From assembly GCA_002786225.1 (NCBI GenBank), contig PEQN01000001.1:62001-126000 (forward strand): DNA of 64,000 nt, read 5' to 3'. The notes under the pieces are model-generated. The model ran no database searches. It had not been told where the DNA came from and worked only from the letters and a program-made list of their open reading frames with translations. Positions 17,315 to 26,815 of the stretch are shown here, one piece after another (the stretch's first letter is position 1; each line of letters begins with the position of its first letter). Source of the DNA: Leptospira sp. (GTDB lineage: Bacteria > Spirochaetota > Leptospiria > Leptospirales > Leptospiraceae). Made by a program: the position numbers and the translations under genes.

Positions 17315-19363
17315 ATGTCTCGGAAAATTCTCGTTACTACAGCCTTGCCTTATGCAAACGGATCAATCCACCTTGGACATATCCTTGAGGGGATCCAAGC
17401 AGACATTTGGGTTCGATTCCAAAAAGCCATTGGCAACGAATGTTACTTTTTCTGTGCAGATGATACGCATGGAACTCCTATCATGCTTGCAGCTAAGAAG
17501 AATAATACAAGCCCAGAAGAGTATATTAAGAAGGTCCATCTTGAACATGAGAAGGATCTAAGGGCTTTTGAAATTAATTATGACAAATACTATACTACGA
17601 ACTCAAATGAGAATAAAGAACTAGCTGAAGAAATTTATAATAAATTAAAATCAAAAGGCCACATAAGTTCTCGTGAAATAGAACAAACTTATTGTGAGCA
17701 TGATAAAATGTTCCTTCCTGATCGATTCATCAAAGGAACCTGTCCTAAGTGTGGAGCGAAAGATCAGTATGGAGACAATTGCGAAGTATGTGGTTCAACA
17801 TATTCACCCACAGACTTAAAAGATTCTTATTGTGCAATTTGTGGAAATACTCCTGTACTTAAATTTTCTAAGCATTTATTTTTTAAATTGCAAGATTTTG
17901 AACAACCTTTACGAAATTGGTTGACATCACCTAACCGCTTACATGAAGGATCTAAGAAAAAGTTACTTGAATGGTTTGAATCAGGTCTCCAAGAATGGGA
18001 TATTTCCAGAGATGGTCCATATTTTGGTTTTCAAATACCTGGAGAAGAAAATAAATATTTCTATGTTTGGCTTGATGCACCTATAGGTTATATAGCGGCA
18101 AGTCGTAAATTTTTTGAAGCCAATCCTAGTGCATTTGATTCCTATTGGAAGAATCCAGATTCTGAAATAGTTCATTTCATAGGAAAGGACATTTTGTACT
18201 TTCATGGACTCTTCTGGCCTGCGATGCTCATGGGCTCAGATTTTCAAACTCCATCCAAAATCAATGTTCATGGCTTTATGACAGTTGCTGGAGAAAAAAT
18301 GTCCAAATCGAGAGGAACATTTGTTAATGCAGCAACCTTTAGTAAATACAATGATGTAGAACATTTTCGATTTTATATGGCAGCAAGATTGTCATCAGGT
18401 TTAGATGATGTTGATATTTCGTTTGAAGATTTTATCTCAAGAGTAAATTCAGATTTTATTGGCAACTTGGTAAATATAGTTTCTCGAGTTGCAACCTCTA
18501 TACTTGACAAGCTAGATCGAAGATTAGGTAACATCTCTCCCGAAGGGCAAAGAATACTAAATCAACTTCTTGCTAGCAAAGATGAAATCATAAAAAACTA
18601 TGAAGATAGAAACTTCCACAAAGTCATTCGTGAAGTAACATCACTTGGCGATGTGGTAAATAAATATGTAAATGATTTGGCTCCATGGATCTTAATTAAA
18701 TCAGATCCTGAAGCAGCAAGACAAGTGATAACTGATGCCTTGAATGCTGCGAAAATTTTATTTACATATATTTCACCTATTGTTCCAACAGCATCTCAAA
18801 CAGTAGCAGAATTCTTAGGATGCAATAGTGGATTTACTTTTCAGAACTTAAATTCATTTGTTGAAAATATCAATCTCCCTGCGTATAAAGCGATATCCCA
18901 AAGACCTGATGAAAAAGGAATTAAATCAATGATTGAAGAAACTAAAATTGAATTTGAAAAAATGCAAACTTCCAATTCTCCCGTAGGAAGCAAAACTTCT
19001 AAAGAAAATACAGAAACTAAATCAGTTTCAGAAGATGGGACTATTTCTATAGAGGATTTAGTTAAAGTGGAACTTCGAGTTGGACTGATCACTGAATCGA
19101 AACATGTGGATGGAGCCGATAAACTAATTCAAGTTACTGTAGATTTAGGTGAGACTGGAAAGAAAAATGTTTTCGCTGGTATAAAGGCTGCTTATAAGCC
19201 AGAAGATCTCTTGAATTTAAAAGTTGTTGTTGTAGCCAACCTTAAACCTCGAAAGATGAAATTTGGAATGAGTGAAGCAATGCTTCTCGCATCTGGATCT
19301 GGTGAAAATTTATCTCTATTTATTCCTCATAGAAATGCAAATCCTGGTGATTTGTTGAAGTAG
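17315..19363 (+). CDS. metG: Methionyl-tRNA synthetase
   Basis: 682 residues, a full-length bacterial MetRS with a C-terminal tRNA-binding domain. The class I signature is HLGH (TTALPYANGSIHLGH) with the second motif KMSKSRGTF. A zinc knuckle pair (CPKCGAKDQYGDNCEVCG and CAIC) sits in the connective insertion. After a linker around 560-580 rich in Ser, Thr and Lys, the EMAP/OB-fold domain (VELRVGLITESKHVDGADK) binds tRNA and dimerises. It charges tRNA-Met with methionine. It converges on the giant kinase gene with only five bases between the stops. Confidence 0.98.
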   Translation: MSRKILVTTALPYANGSIHLGHILEGIQADIWVRFQKAIGNECYFFCADDTHGTPIMLAAKKNNTSPEEYIKKVHLEHEKDLRAFEINYDKYYTTNSNENKELAEEIYNKLKSKGHISSREIEQTYCEHDKMFLPDRFIKGTCPKCGAKDQYGDNCEVCGSTYSPTDLKDSYCAICGNTPVLKFSKHLFFKLQDFEQPLRNWLTSPNRLHEGSKKKLLEWFESGLQEWDISRDGPYFGFQIPGEENKYFYVWLDAPIGYIAASRKFFEANPSAFDSYWKNPDSEIVHFIGKDILYFHGLFWPAMLMGSDFQTPSKINVHGFMTVAGEKMSKSRGTFVNAATFSKYNDVEHFRFYMAARLSSGLDDVDISFEDFISRVNSDFIGNLVNIVSRVATSILDKLDRRLGNISPEGQRILNQLLASKDEIIKNYEDRNFHKVIREVTSLGDVVNKYVNDLAPWILIKSDPEAARQVITDALNAAKILFTYISPIVPTASQTVAEFLGCNSGFTFQNLNSFVENINLPAYKAISQRPDEKGIKSMIEETKIEFEKMQTSNSPVGSKTSKENTETKSVSEDGTISIEDLVKVELRVGLITESKHVDGADKLIQVTVDLGETGKKNVFAGIKAAYKPEDLLNLKVVVVANLKPRKMKFGMSEAMLLASGSGENLSLFIPHRNANPGDLLK

Positions 19364-19368
19364 ATTTT

Positions 19369-22300
19369 CTATTTTTTATAGTTGATCCAAATCATAGTTA
19401 AATCATCTTCTCTATGACCATCTCCTGAGAATTCATCCAAAGATTTTATAATATTATTAAGAATATCTTCTCCACTTTCATTTTGATTTTCATTGATGAT
19501 ATTTATAAGTCTCTCTTCACCATACTCTTCTCTTTTTTGGCTGAATTGCTCATACGCCCCATCAGTAAATAAGAAGATTTTACTACCTGGGTAAAAAGGA
19601 AAAGAAATATCTTTGTATTTGGTATCACCCAGAATTCCAATTAGTCTACCTTGTTTTTCCATTAGATTCGTGTTTTTTTGATCTATATAAAACTGAGCAG
19701 GGTGCCCAGCAGATGAAAATAATAATTCGTTTTTAGCTAAATCCAAATCTAGAATGATGCATGAAAAGAAGGTAGTTAAGCTTTTATATTTTTTATAAAA
19801 TTGTTCATTAATTGTATTTAATAATTGAGAAGGAGATAGATTTGAATTTTTAATATTTTCATATTCACTTTTGATTGTCATAGTCAATAGTGCCGCTTGG
19901 AGACCATGACCGGTAGCATCTGCTATAAAAAATCTAAATTTCGTATCTGATAATTTTGTTATATCATATAAATCTCCACCTACTTCATTTAGAGGTAAAA
20001 ATGTTATATTAACTTCTAATTGAGGTGATAGCTTTAAATCCTTTGGTAAAATATTTTGCTGTATCTTTTTAGCTAATAATAAGTCGGTTTTAATCTCCTG
20101 GAGTAACTTTTCAGCTACATTCTTTGATTGCTGCAATTCATGTGTACGCTCTTGCACATTTTTTTCTAGATTTGCATTTTGATCTTCTAATAAACGTTTA
20201 GAAAGTATGATATCTTCCACTAGCTTAGCATTTACAATAGAAATTACTGCCTGAGAAGAAATGATTCGCAAGGTTTCTAGTCTATCTTCAGTAAAGGCAT
20301 CTTCAATAAATTTATTTTCTAAATACAAAACACCTATTTGATCACCTTGGTGAATCAAAGACATGCATAGAATTGATTTAGGCTTAGATGATTCGATATA
20401 CTTGTCTTGCTGAAAACGTAAATCAGAAGAAGCATCACCTATCACCAAACTTTCTCGAGTTCGGATTACATAATTTAAGACAGCTGTTGAAAGATTATCA
20501 ACTTCCTCAATAAAAAGTGCATTATTCTTTAAAATTATATCTTTTTCAATATCATATTCAACATTAACTATCCATCTATCCTTATCTCTGAGAATTAAAA
20601 AACCATTGGTAGCACCTGCGTTCTCCGATGAAATTCTCATAAATTTAGTCAGTAATTCATCTAAAAGTATCTCACTAGAAATTAAATGAGTTGTTTTAAG
20701 TGCTGAAGTAGTATCAATGAAACTAATTGTTTTCGAAGAAGAAGATAAAGAAGAAGACTGCATTTGACTTGAATAATTCTCAGAAAATCTCCTCTTATTT
20801 GTAAAATGAAGCTTAGACTGTGTTTCTAAATAATAGGATTGCATCTGCTTTAATTTGGCCTTAGCTCCCCATCTTTCATAAAGATAATATGCGTCTCGCA
20901 AATAAGGTGATGCAATTTTTTCAAGACCTATACTCCATAAAAAATTACCTGCTAATTCATTACTCAATGCTTCTTCAAGTAAGTATCCGCTTTGCTTGGC
21001 TTGATTGATTGCATCAGCATAAAGCGAAATAATTTTTTGAATGTTTCCTGTTTTTTCATTTTGTTTAGCAATTAATAATAAATATTTGTGTTTAACATTT
21101 TCACTGGAAAACTTACTCCAATTATTTAACTTTTTAATATTATTTGAAATCTTACTTTTTTGTTTTCTTGGAATTTTTTTATCAGAGTAATAATCTAATA
21201 AAATTAGTGTTTCATAGAAAGAAGCTAAATATACAAGATTTTGAGCTAATATACCTGGGAGATATGGTTCAATTTTTTTAATTGTATTAAATGCATCCTC
21301 TAATTCTTTAAAAATATAATGCAATATAGATTTATATAAATAAATCCAACATAGTGCCATTATATCATTGTTATTGATCGATTTTTGGATACCAACACTC
21401 TCATCATAACTCAGTCCTGTTAATTCAGTAGGATTTTTTGAGAGGTCAAGAAAGTTATGTATAAACTGCTGAATAACAAGGTATACATTTAAGTTTCGAT
21501 CTTGTCCACTTAGAGTAATAAACTGTTTATAATTCTCAATTTCTTGGTTTAAATCGACTAAATTTCGACCGATATTTAAAGAACTCATCGCATGAAATAA
21601 TAAATTTCCAGTAGCATATTCTAAATCGCCAAAATCTATTCCATATTCATAAGCCTTCATATACTTCTTCAAGCTATCTCGTAATGGATGTGTCCAATGA
21701 GAAGTGAAAGCATGGTAAAGAAAATTAGTTCTGCACCTTAAACTATTTGCATCAAAGGTATCCAATAACTTAAGAGCGAGTTGCCCGAATTTTTCACCAC
21801 CAACAAGATCATTCAAGGCTCCACATAACAACAAAGCATAACCGCTATAAAAATAAGCCGAATAAGGTGAATTCCCATATTTCGCTGAAATTGTAACTCC
21901 TGATAAAAACATACAAGATAGCATTTCCGCAGAAGTAAAATAAGCAGCACTTGCAGCACTAGTTATGATTCTACTAGCAGCCAATAGATTCGGATCTGTC
22001 ATAACTGGTAGCTTCTCTAAATCTTGCATTGATTTGCCTCGTAAAGCAAACTTAGCTTTAAATAAATAAATAAATATATCTTTTAATTTAGGCTTCTTTG
22101 GTAGGATTACACCTAAAAGGTATAGTATTTCTCGTGAAACATTAACAGCCTCATGCAATTCGGTTTTATAGCTATGGTAAAGAATTTTGTTCTCATAAAT
22201 TGGTACTTTATCTAAAATAGTTTTCGCTTTATTCAATACTTCATCAGCAATAGCATGCATTACACCGTATTCTCGTATTAAAAGCGCTGCTCTTGCATAA

Positions 22301-24597
22301 CTCGTTAAAATATTTAAAGTTAGTGCATAATCTGAGATCCAAGAATCCTTGGGCAATAGATTACGTGCAACTTGTAAGTAAAGATAGGATTGATTGTAAG
22401 CTGCAGATTCGTTTGCTTTGGAACTTGCTTTTAAAAATATATTGGCATATTCTATTTTTTCTTGAGCATCATGAATTAAATCTATCGACTGTTGAAATTG
22501 GTTAGCTATGTCAAAAAGAAAGTCATTCAGAGATTTATCTTTCAATAGAAATTTGGCTATCTTTAAATGTGTAGCCTTCCTTTCTTCTTCAGGAATCAAA
22601 GAGTAGCTTGCTTGTTGGATTCTATCATGAATAAACTTGTAATAAATAAAATTATCGTCTTTGGCTGAAATATAAATTACTTCTTCTTGAATTGCCTTTT
22701 CGAGTATTGAATTCAAATCCTGAATAGGAATATCTGAAATTGCTGATATTAAATTCAACTCAAATCTATTTCCAATGCAAGCAGCAACTTTCAAAACTTC
22801 AATTACTTTAGAAGAAAGTTTATTGATTTTTCGAATTGCCATATCAATCACATTATCAGTGACACTAAACTTTTTGATTTTATTTAAATCCCAATGCCAA
22901 GACTTATGATTATTAAAATCAATATAACCTTCTTCATATAGTTGATTTAAAAGTAGCTTAATAAAATATGAATTCCCACCAGTTTTATTGAGTAATAACT
23001 GTGCAAAATCTTTTACTTTATCATTATTTAAGGAGAAAGTTTCCGACAACAACTCTTCAATATCTTGCAATCGCAGTGACTCTAAATGTATAGTCTTAAT
23101 GCCCTTAGGCGAGTTTTCAAAATTTCGAATAAACAAAGATAAAGGATGAGAGCTTAAAACTTCATTGTCTCTGTATGCACCAATAAAAAGAACTGATTTT
23201 ATTTCAGGTTCATTCATCAATACTTCAATGAGTCTTAATGATGCAGAATCTATCCATTGTAAATCATCGAAAAATATTACTAATGGTTGAGATGGATTAG
23301 ATAATCCTTTAAACAACTTAACAAAGACAGATTGAAATCGGTTTAAGGAGGATGTAGGATCTAGTTCTTCTAGTTCTGGTTGTTTACCAATAATTTTTTC
23401 AAAATCTGGTACTAAATTGATTATAACTTTCCCGTTGGTTCCAAGTGAAAGTCGAAGAGAATTTCGCCATAATTCAATTGATTGTTGATTCCCAGATAAT
23501 ATATATCTGATTAATTCTTCGAAGACGTTTTTAAACGCAAAGTAGGGAATCGTTTTTTGAAATTGATCAAACTTACCTGAAAGAAAAATACCTTTTTCTT
23601 TTAAAATCGGCTTATGAATTTCGCGAATTAATGCTGACTTACCTACTCCTGAGTACCCAGAAACTAGAATCATTTTTTGCGAATCGATACTTTCATAAGA
23701 AGAAAGTAAATTAGCAATTTGTTTTTCTCTTCCATACAATTTTTCAGGTATTTGAAAGATAGGAGAAAAGTCCTGTGTTCCTAATTCAATTGGTAAATGC
23801 TCTATATCATATATCAATCCTGTCGCTGATTTATATCTCATCTCAGGATTTTTTTCTAAGAGCTTCATAATGATATTTGCCAATGGATAAGGGACATCTG
23901 GATTTAGGACACGAATGTTAGGTGGAACTTTTGCTATATGAGAGTGCACAACTTCAAGTAAGTCAGTAGAAGGGAAGGGTAAATGTTGGGTGAGCAACTC
24001 AAATAAAGTTACACCCAATGAATAAAAATCAGATCTATAATCTATAGATCGATTCATTCTTCCTGATTGCTCTGGTGAGATATAAGAAACAGTTCCTTCA
24101 AGTTTATTTAAATTAGAAATAGTTTGAAATTGTCTTTTAAGAACAGAAGAAATACCAAAATCAATAATTTTAAGTTTATAGGTGGAGTCTTGGATTAAAA
24201 TATTATTTGGATTGATATCTTTATGTACGATATTCTTCTTATGAATTTCATCTAGAGCGCTAGCAATTTGAATTGCAATTTTACTAAATTCTGTTATTGT
24301 GATCTTTTTTTTATAAATTAAGGATGATAAAGGTATAGCATTAAAATATTCTAATACTAAATAAGGTTTATGGTTAATCTCAAAATATTCAAGGTATCGA
24401 ATGATATTTTCATGATGAAAGCTTGAACCAATTTCGAATTCTTTTTTTAATCTTTCAAATTCAACAGAGGATGGATAATCAGAGGAGGTAGTCTTTAGAA
24501 GAACCTCTGAATTAGTCTTAAGACTTATCCCATAAAATATGACATAATTGCCAAAATATAATTCCTTAACGATTTTATATTCAGACAATCTTTGCAT
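19369..24597 (-). CDS. Giant Ser/Thr kinase - AAA ATPase - GAF - PP2C phosphatase signalling protein
   Basis: 1742 residues. Order: eukaryotic-type protein kinase (about 8-270; catalytic loop VHKDINPNN, DFG in KIIDFGISS); AAA/STAND-type ATPase (about 285-560; Walker A SGYSGVGKSAL, Walker B VIFFDDLQWID); a long helical TPR-like region (about 620-1270); GAF (about 1300-1450); coiled coil; and a SpoIIE-type PP2C phosphatase (about 1500-1742; GGDLYD, ADATGHG, FTDGAYEQ, REDDLTMIW). The kinase loop HKD replaces the usual HRD but keeps the aspartate. One polypeptide therefore carries both a kinase and a phosphatase. No membrane segment. Similar kinase-ATPase-GAF proteins usually end in a histidine kinase or cyclase. 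Confidence 0.93.
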   Translation of the reverse strand: MQRLSEYKIVKELYFGNYVIFYGISLKTNSEVLLKTTSSDYPSSVEFERLKKEFEIGSSFHHENIIRYLEYFEINHKPYLVLEYFNAIPLSSLIYKKKITITEFSKIAIQIASALDEIHKKNIVHKDINPNNILIQDSTYKLKIIDFGISSVLKRQFQTISNLNKLEGTVSYISPEQSGRMNRSIDYRSDFYSLGVTLFELLTQHLPFPSTDLLEVVHSHIAKVPPNIRVLNPDVPYPLANIIMKLLEKNPEMRYKSATGLIYDIEHLPIELGTQDFSPIFQIPEKLYGREKQIANLLSSYESIDSQKMILVSGYSGVGKSALIREIHKPILKEKGIFLSGKFDQFQKTIPYFAFKNVFEELIRYILSGNQQSIELWRNSLRLSLGTNGKVIINLVPDFEKIIGKQPELEELDPTSSLNRFQSVFVKLFKGLSNPSQPLVIFFDDLQWIDSASLRLIEVLMNEPEIKSVLFIGAYRDNEVLSSHPLSLFIRNFENSPKGIKTIHLESLRLQDIEELLSETFSLNNDKVKDFAQLLLNKTGGNSYFIKLLLNQLYEEGYIDFNNHKSWHWDLNKIKKFSVTDNVIDMAIRKINKLSSKVIEVLKVAACIGNRFELNLISAISDIPIQDLNSILEKAIQEEVIYISAKDDNFIYYKFIHDRIQQASYSLIPEEERKATHLKIAKFLLKDKSLNDFLFDIANQFQQSIDLIHDAQEKIEYANIFLKASSKANESAAYNQSYLYLQVARNLLPKDSWISDYALTLNILTSYARAALLIREYGVMHAIADEVLNKAKTILDKVPIYENKILYHSYKTELHEAVNVSREILYLLGVILPKKPKLKDIFIYLFKAKFALRGKSMQDLEKLPVMTDPNLLAASRIITSAASAAYFTSAEMLSCMFLSGVTISAKYGNSPYSAYFYSGYALLLCGALNDLVGGEKFGQLALKLLDTFDANSLRCRTNFLYHAFTSHWTHPLRDSLKKYMKAYEYGIDFGDLEYATGNLLFHAMSSLNIGRNLVDLNQEIENYKQFITLSGQDRNLNVYLVIQQFIHNFLDLSKNPTELTGLSYDESVGIQKSINNNDIMALCWIYLYKSILHYIFKELEDAFNTIKKIEPYLPGILAQNLVYLASFYETLILLDYYSDKKIPRKQKSKISNNIKKLNNWSKFSSENVKHKYLLLIAKQNEKTGNIQKIISLYADAINQAKQSGYLLEEALSNELAGNFLWSIGLEKIASPYLRDAYYLYERWGAKAKLKQMQSYYLETQSKLHFTNKRRFSENYSSQMQSSSLSSSSKTISFIDTTSALKTTHLISSEILLDELLTKFMRISSENAGATNGFLILRDKDRWIVNVEYDIEKDIILKNNALFIEEVDNLSTAVLNYVIRTRESLVIGDASSDLRFQQDKYIESSKPKSILCMSLIHQGDQIGVLYLENKFIEDAFTEDRLETLRIISSQAVISIVNAKLVEDIILSKRLLEDQNANLEKNVQERTHELQQSKNVAEKLLQEIKTDLLLAKKIQQNILPKDLKLSPQLEVNITFLPLNEVGGDLYDITKLSDTKFRFFIADATGHGLQAALLTMTIKSEYENIKNSNLSPSQLLNTINEQFYKKYKSLTTFFSCIILDLDLAKNELLFSSAGHPAQFYIDQKNTNLMEKQGRLIGILGDTKYKDISFPFYPGSKIFLFTDGAYEQFSQKREEYGEERLINIINENQNESGEDILNNIIKSLDEFSGDGHREDDLTMIWINYKK

Positions 24598-24663
24598 ATT
24601 TTCAAGGTAAATTAATTATCTATTCTATGCAAATAGCTTTCTATATTTTACTAGAATTAGTAT

Positions 24664-26814
24664 TTAATTTCCTCGTAAAAATTGGTATCCTATGATCTGG
24701 TCTAAACTTGGTGAACCAATGATAGAATTTGAAGCGAGCATCCCTGACATTATGGATGTTTCAGCACTGCCAAAATTCAAGGATGTATCTATCCAATCTC
24801 CACACAAAATTAAGCCATCAAATCCAGATTCACCAGCCTTTAAGCGATACTTTCCAGAACCAGGAACAGATAAAACATACCTCTCTGTTGGATCTATGTT
24901 GGCTCGAATATAGGATTGATTCATTCTTTGTATTCCTGAGCCAGCTTTATTCTCATCGAAACAAGTTAAGAGATCGTAATCCAAGGATAATGGATTTGTA
25001 ATATTTTTGAAAGACTTGGGTAAGATATTTCCGAAATTTTGGAGAGCTTGGGTAGCCGACCATTTAACGCGTTCTTTCATTCTTTCAGGATAGGATGTTT
25101 CTGAAAAATCAGGAACAGGTTCGGATTCTTGCATAGGTCCGCAAAAGTAGAACAAGGATTTTGGTGAATTATCAGACTGCCAATCCTCAATAGGAATGAG
25201 ATCACTAAAATCAGAAAAGTCATTGAAAGGGTTATTATAACTTGCTCCAAGAAGAAAATCTGTCTTACTCAATTTCGTTTCAAAGCCAAGTTCTTTAGTA
25301 TCTTTCTTAAGCCAAATTTGAAAAGCCTGGGTTTGAATGGTTTCCACTTTCTCAACCATAGAACGCCAACGTGAATTTGACTCAATAAGCTCTTTGCATA
25401 TGATAGGGAGTGCTGCTATCGAAATTCCTAATACTAGTATATCAAAATCTTCTTTTTGTTTAAGAACTTTTTCTCCTACAGATTTCCAATTAGTCCAATA
25501 GCTTTCTAAGTCGATTTTATCTTTTTGCAGCTCACTTCCTTCATTGAGCTGACTGAAATCTGGTTCACTAGGCCAACCAACTCTTCCTTTGATTTTCACT
25601 AAGGGATTGAATTCATTGTTTTTTAAGGTTGCTTGAACTTCCATTTCTACGGAAGATATAGACTTTTTATCAGGACTTAATTTTAAATTTTTAACTTTAT
25701 GAAAAAAAGTAAAATTTACTCCTCTATTCTTTAATACTCTATAAATAGGAGCTATTACAACTTCGCCAGTACCACCGGAAAATTTATATAGAGGAGCACC
25801 TTTTGCAACAATCTGTCGTATAACAAAATATAAGTATCCAGCCGCAGACATAGAAGGTGAATTATTCGAGTTACCCTTAGGATATTGGAAACAAATGTTC
25901 ACTGGGACATGAGGAATGGGAGACCTCATAGACAAATCAGAAAGTCCATGTCTCTTCAACCAATCTTTATAATCCTCATCATCTAAGAAACCTATCCCTT
26001 TCGTAAAAATATCATCTTTGATAATGCCTCGGATTAAAGTTCCATAGTAATCTAATTGAATAAAGAGTCTTCTAAGATAATCATTATTTTCCACGGAAGA
26101 CTGCAAGCTATCAAACATCCAATTAGTAACTTTGTCTAAATTAGAAATTAAATCAGACAGAATTTGATAGTCGTTGCTTTTAGAAAATTTTTCAGTTAGG
26201 TGAACAATACTTTCTAAAATTTTATCAAACACTAGGATTTCGGGTTTATCTTTAATTTCTTTAATAGAATTAAGAAATGATCCAAGCCAGGATTCAACAG
26301 TTTTAGTTGTTGTTTCTGCAATTTTTGGAAATTCTTTACCCGTAAATAAAAAGTACATGATTTGAGCTACTTCTAAGAGGAAGTCAGGAAGAGTTGGTAG
26401 AAAGGAATTCCCTTCCCAAGGTTTTTCGTCGTTATGCGGCAACCAAGTAGGCCATTGTTTGACTTGACCATTGATTGTTTCCAGTTGTAATGCAAAATTA
26501 CTTGGAATAAAAGCTTCATCCATAGTCTTTACAGGCTCATCTTCATCCCAATTTAATTCTGCATAGGCGGAAGATACCATATGAAATAAATTATTGTAAA
26601 AATTTCCAAAAACATGGATACCATGCTCTTCAATTCTTTGGCTGGCATTTGCATTTCTACCGCTAGCACATTTGCCACCTAATCTCCAACCCATTTGGTA
26701 AACAGTAATTTCATACTTTTCCTTCCAATTTGGATCAGAAGTAAGATGGAAAACGGTAGATAGACTGGATAAGCCACCGCCTAGAACAGCAATTTTCTTT
26801 TTAGATTCTTTCAT
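24664..26814 (-). CDS. FAD-dependent oxidoreductase of the phytoene/zeta-carotene desaturase type
   Basis: 716 residues. The N terminus has the dinucleotide-binding fold (IAVLGGGLSSLSTVFHL), followed by YQMGWRLGGKCASGRN, the second FAD motif of carotenoid desaturases and related amine oxidases. The C terminus has the FAD-closing motif GLILCGDWIDTSLNFGSAE. It probably desaturates or oxidises an isoprenoid or other hydrophobic chain at the inner face of the membrane. It starts one base after the stop of the carotenoid oxygenase gene, so the two are cotranscribed and coupled. The region between the FAD motifs (about residues 160-290) is longer than in CrtI enzymes, and the substrate is unknown. 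Confidence 0.8.
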   Translation of the reverse strand: MKESKKKIAVLGGGLSSLSTVFHLTSDPNWKEKYEITVYQMGWRLGGKCASGRNANASQRIEEHGIHVFGNFYNNLFHMVSSAYAELNWDEDEPVKTMDEAFIPSNFALQLETINGQVKQWPTWLPHNDEKPWEGNSFLPTLPDFLLEVAQIMYFLFTGKEFPKIAETTTKTVESWLGSFLNSIKEIKDKPEILVFDKILESIVHLTEKFSKSNDYQILSDLISNLDKVTNWMFDSLQSSVENNDYLRRLFIQLDYYGTLIRGIIKDDIFTKGIGFLDDEDYKDWLKRHGLSDLSMRSPIPHVPVNICFQYPKGNSNNSPSMSAAGYLYFVIRQIVAKGAPLYKFSGGTGEVVIAPIYRVLKNRGVNFTFFHKVKNLKLSPDKKSISSVEMEVQATLKNNEFNPLVKIKGRVGWPSEPDFSQLNEGSELQKDKIDLESYWTNWKSVGEKVLKQKEDFDILVLGISIAALPIICKELIESNSRWRSMVEKVETIQTQAFQIWLKKDTKELGFETKLSKTDFLLGASYNNPFNDFSDFSDLIPIEDWQSDNSPKSLFYFCGPMQESEPVPDFSETSYPERMKERVKWSATQALQNFGNILPKSFKNITNPLSLDYDLLTCFDENKAGSGIQRMNQSYIRANIDPTERYVLSVPGSGKYRLKAGESGFDGLILCGDWIDTSLNFGSAETSIMSGMLASNSIIGSPSLDQIIGYQFLRGN

Positions 26815-26815
26815 A

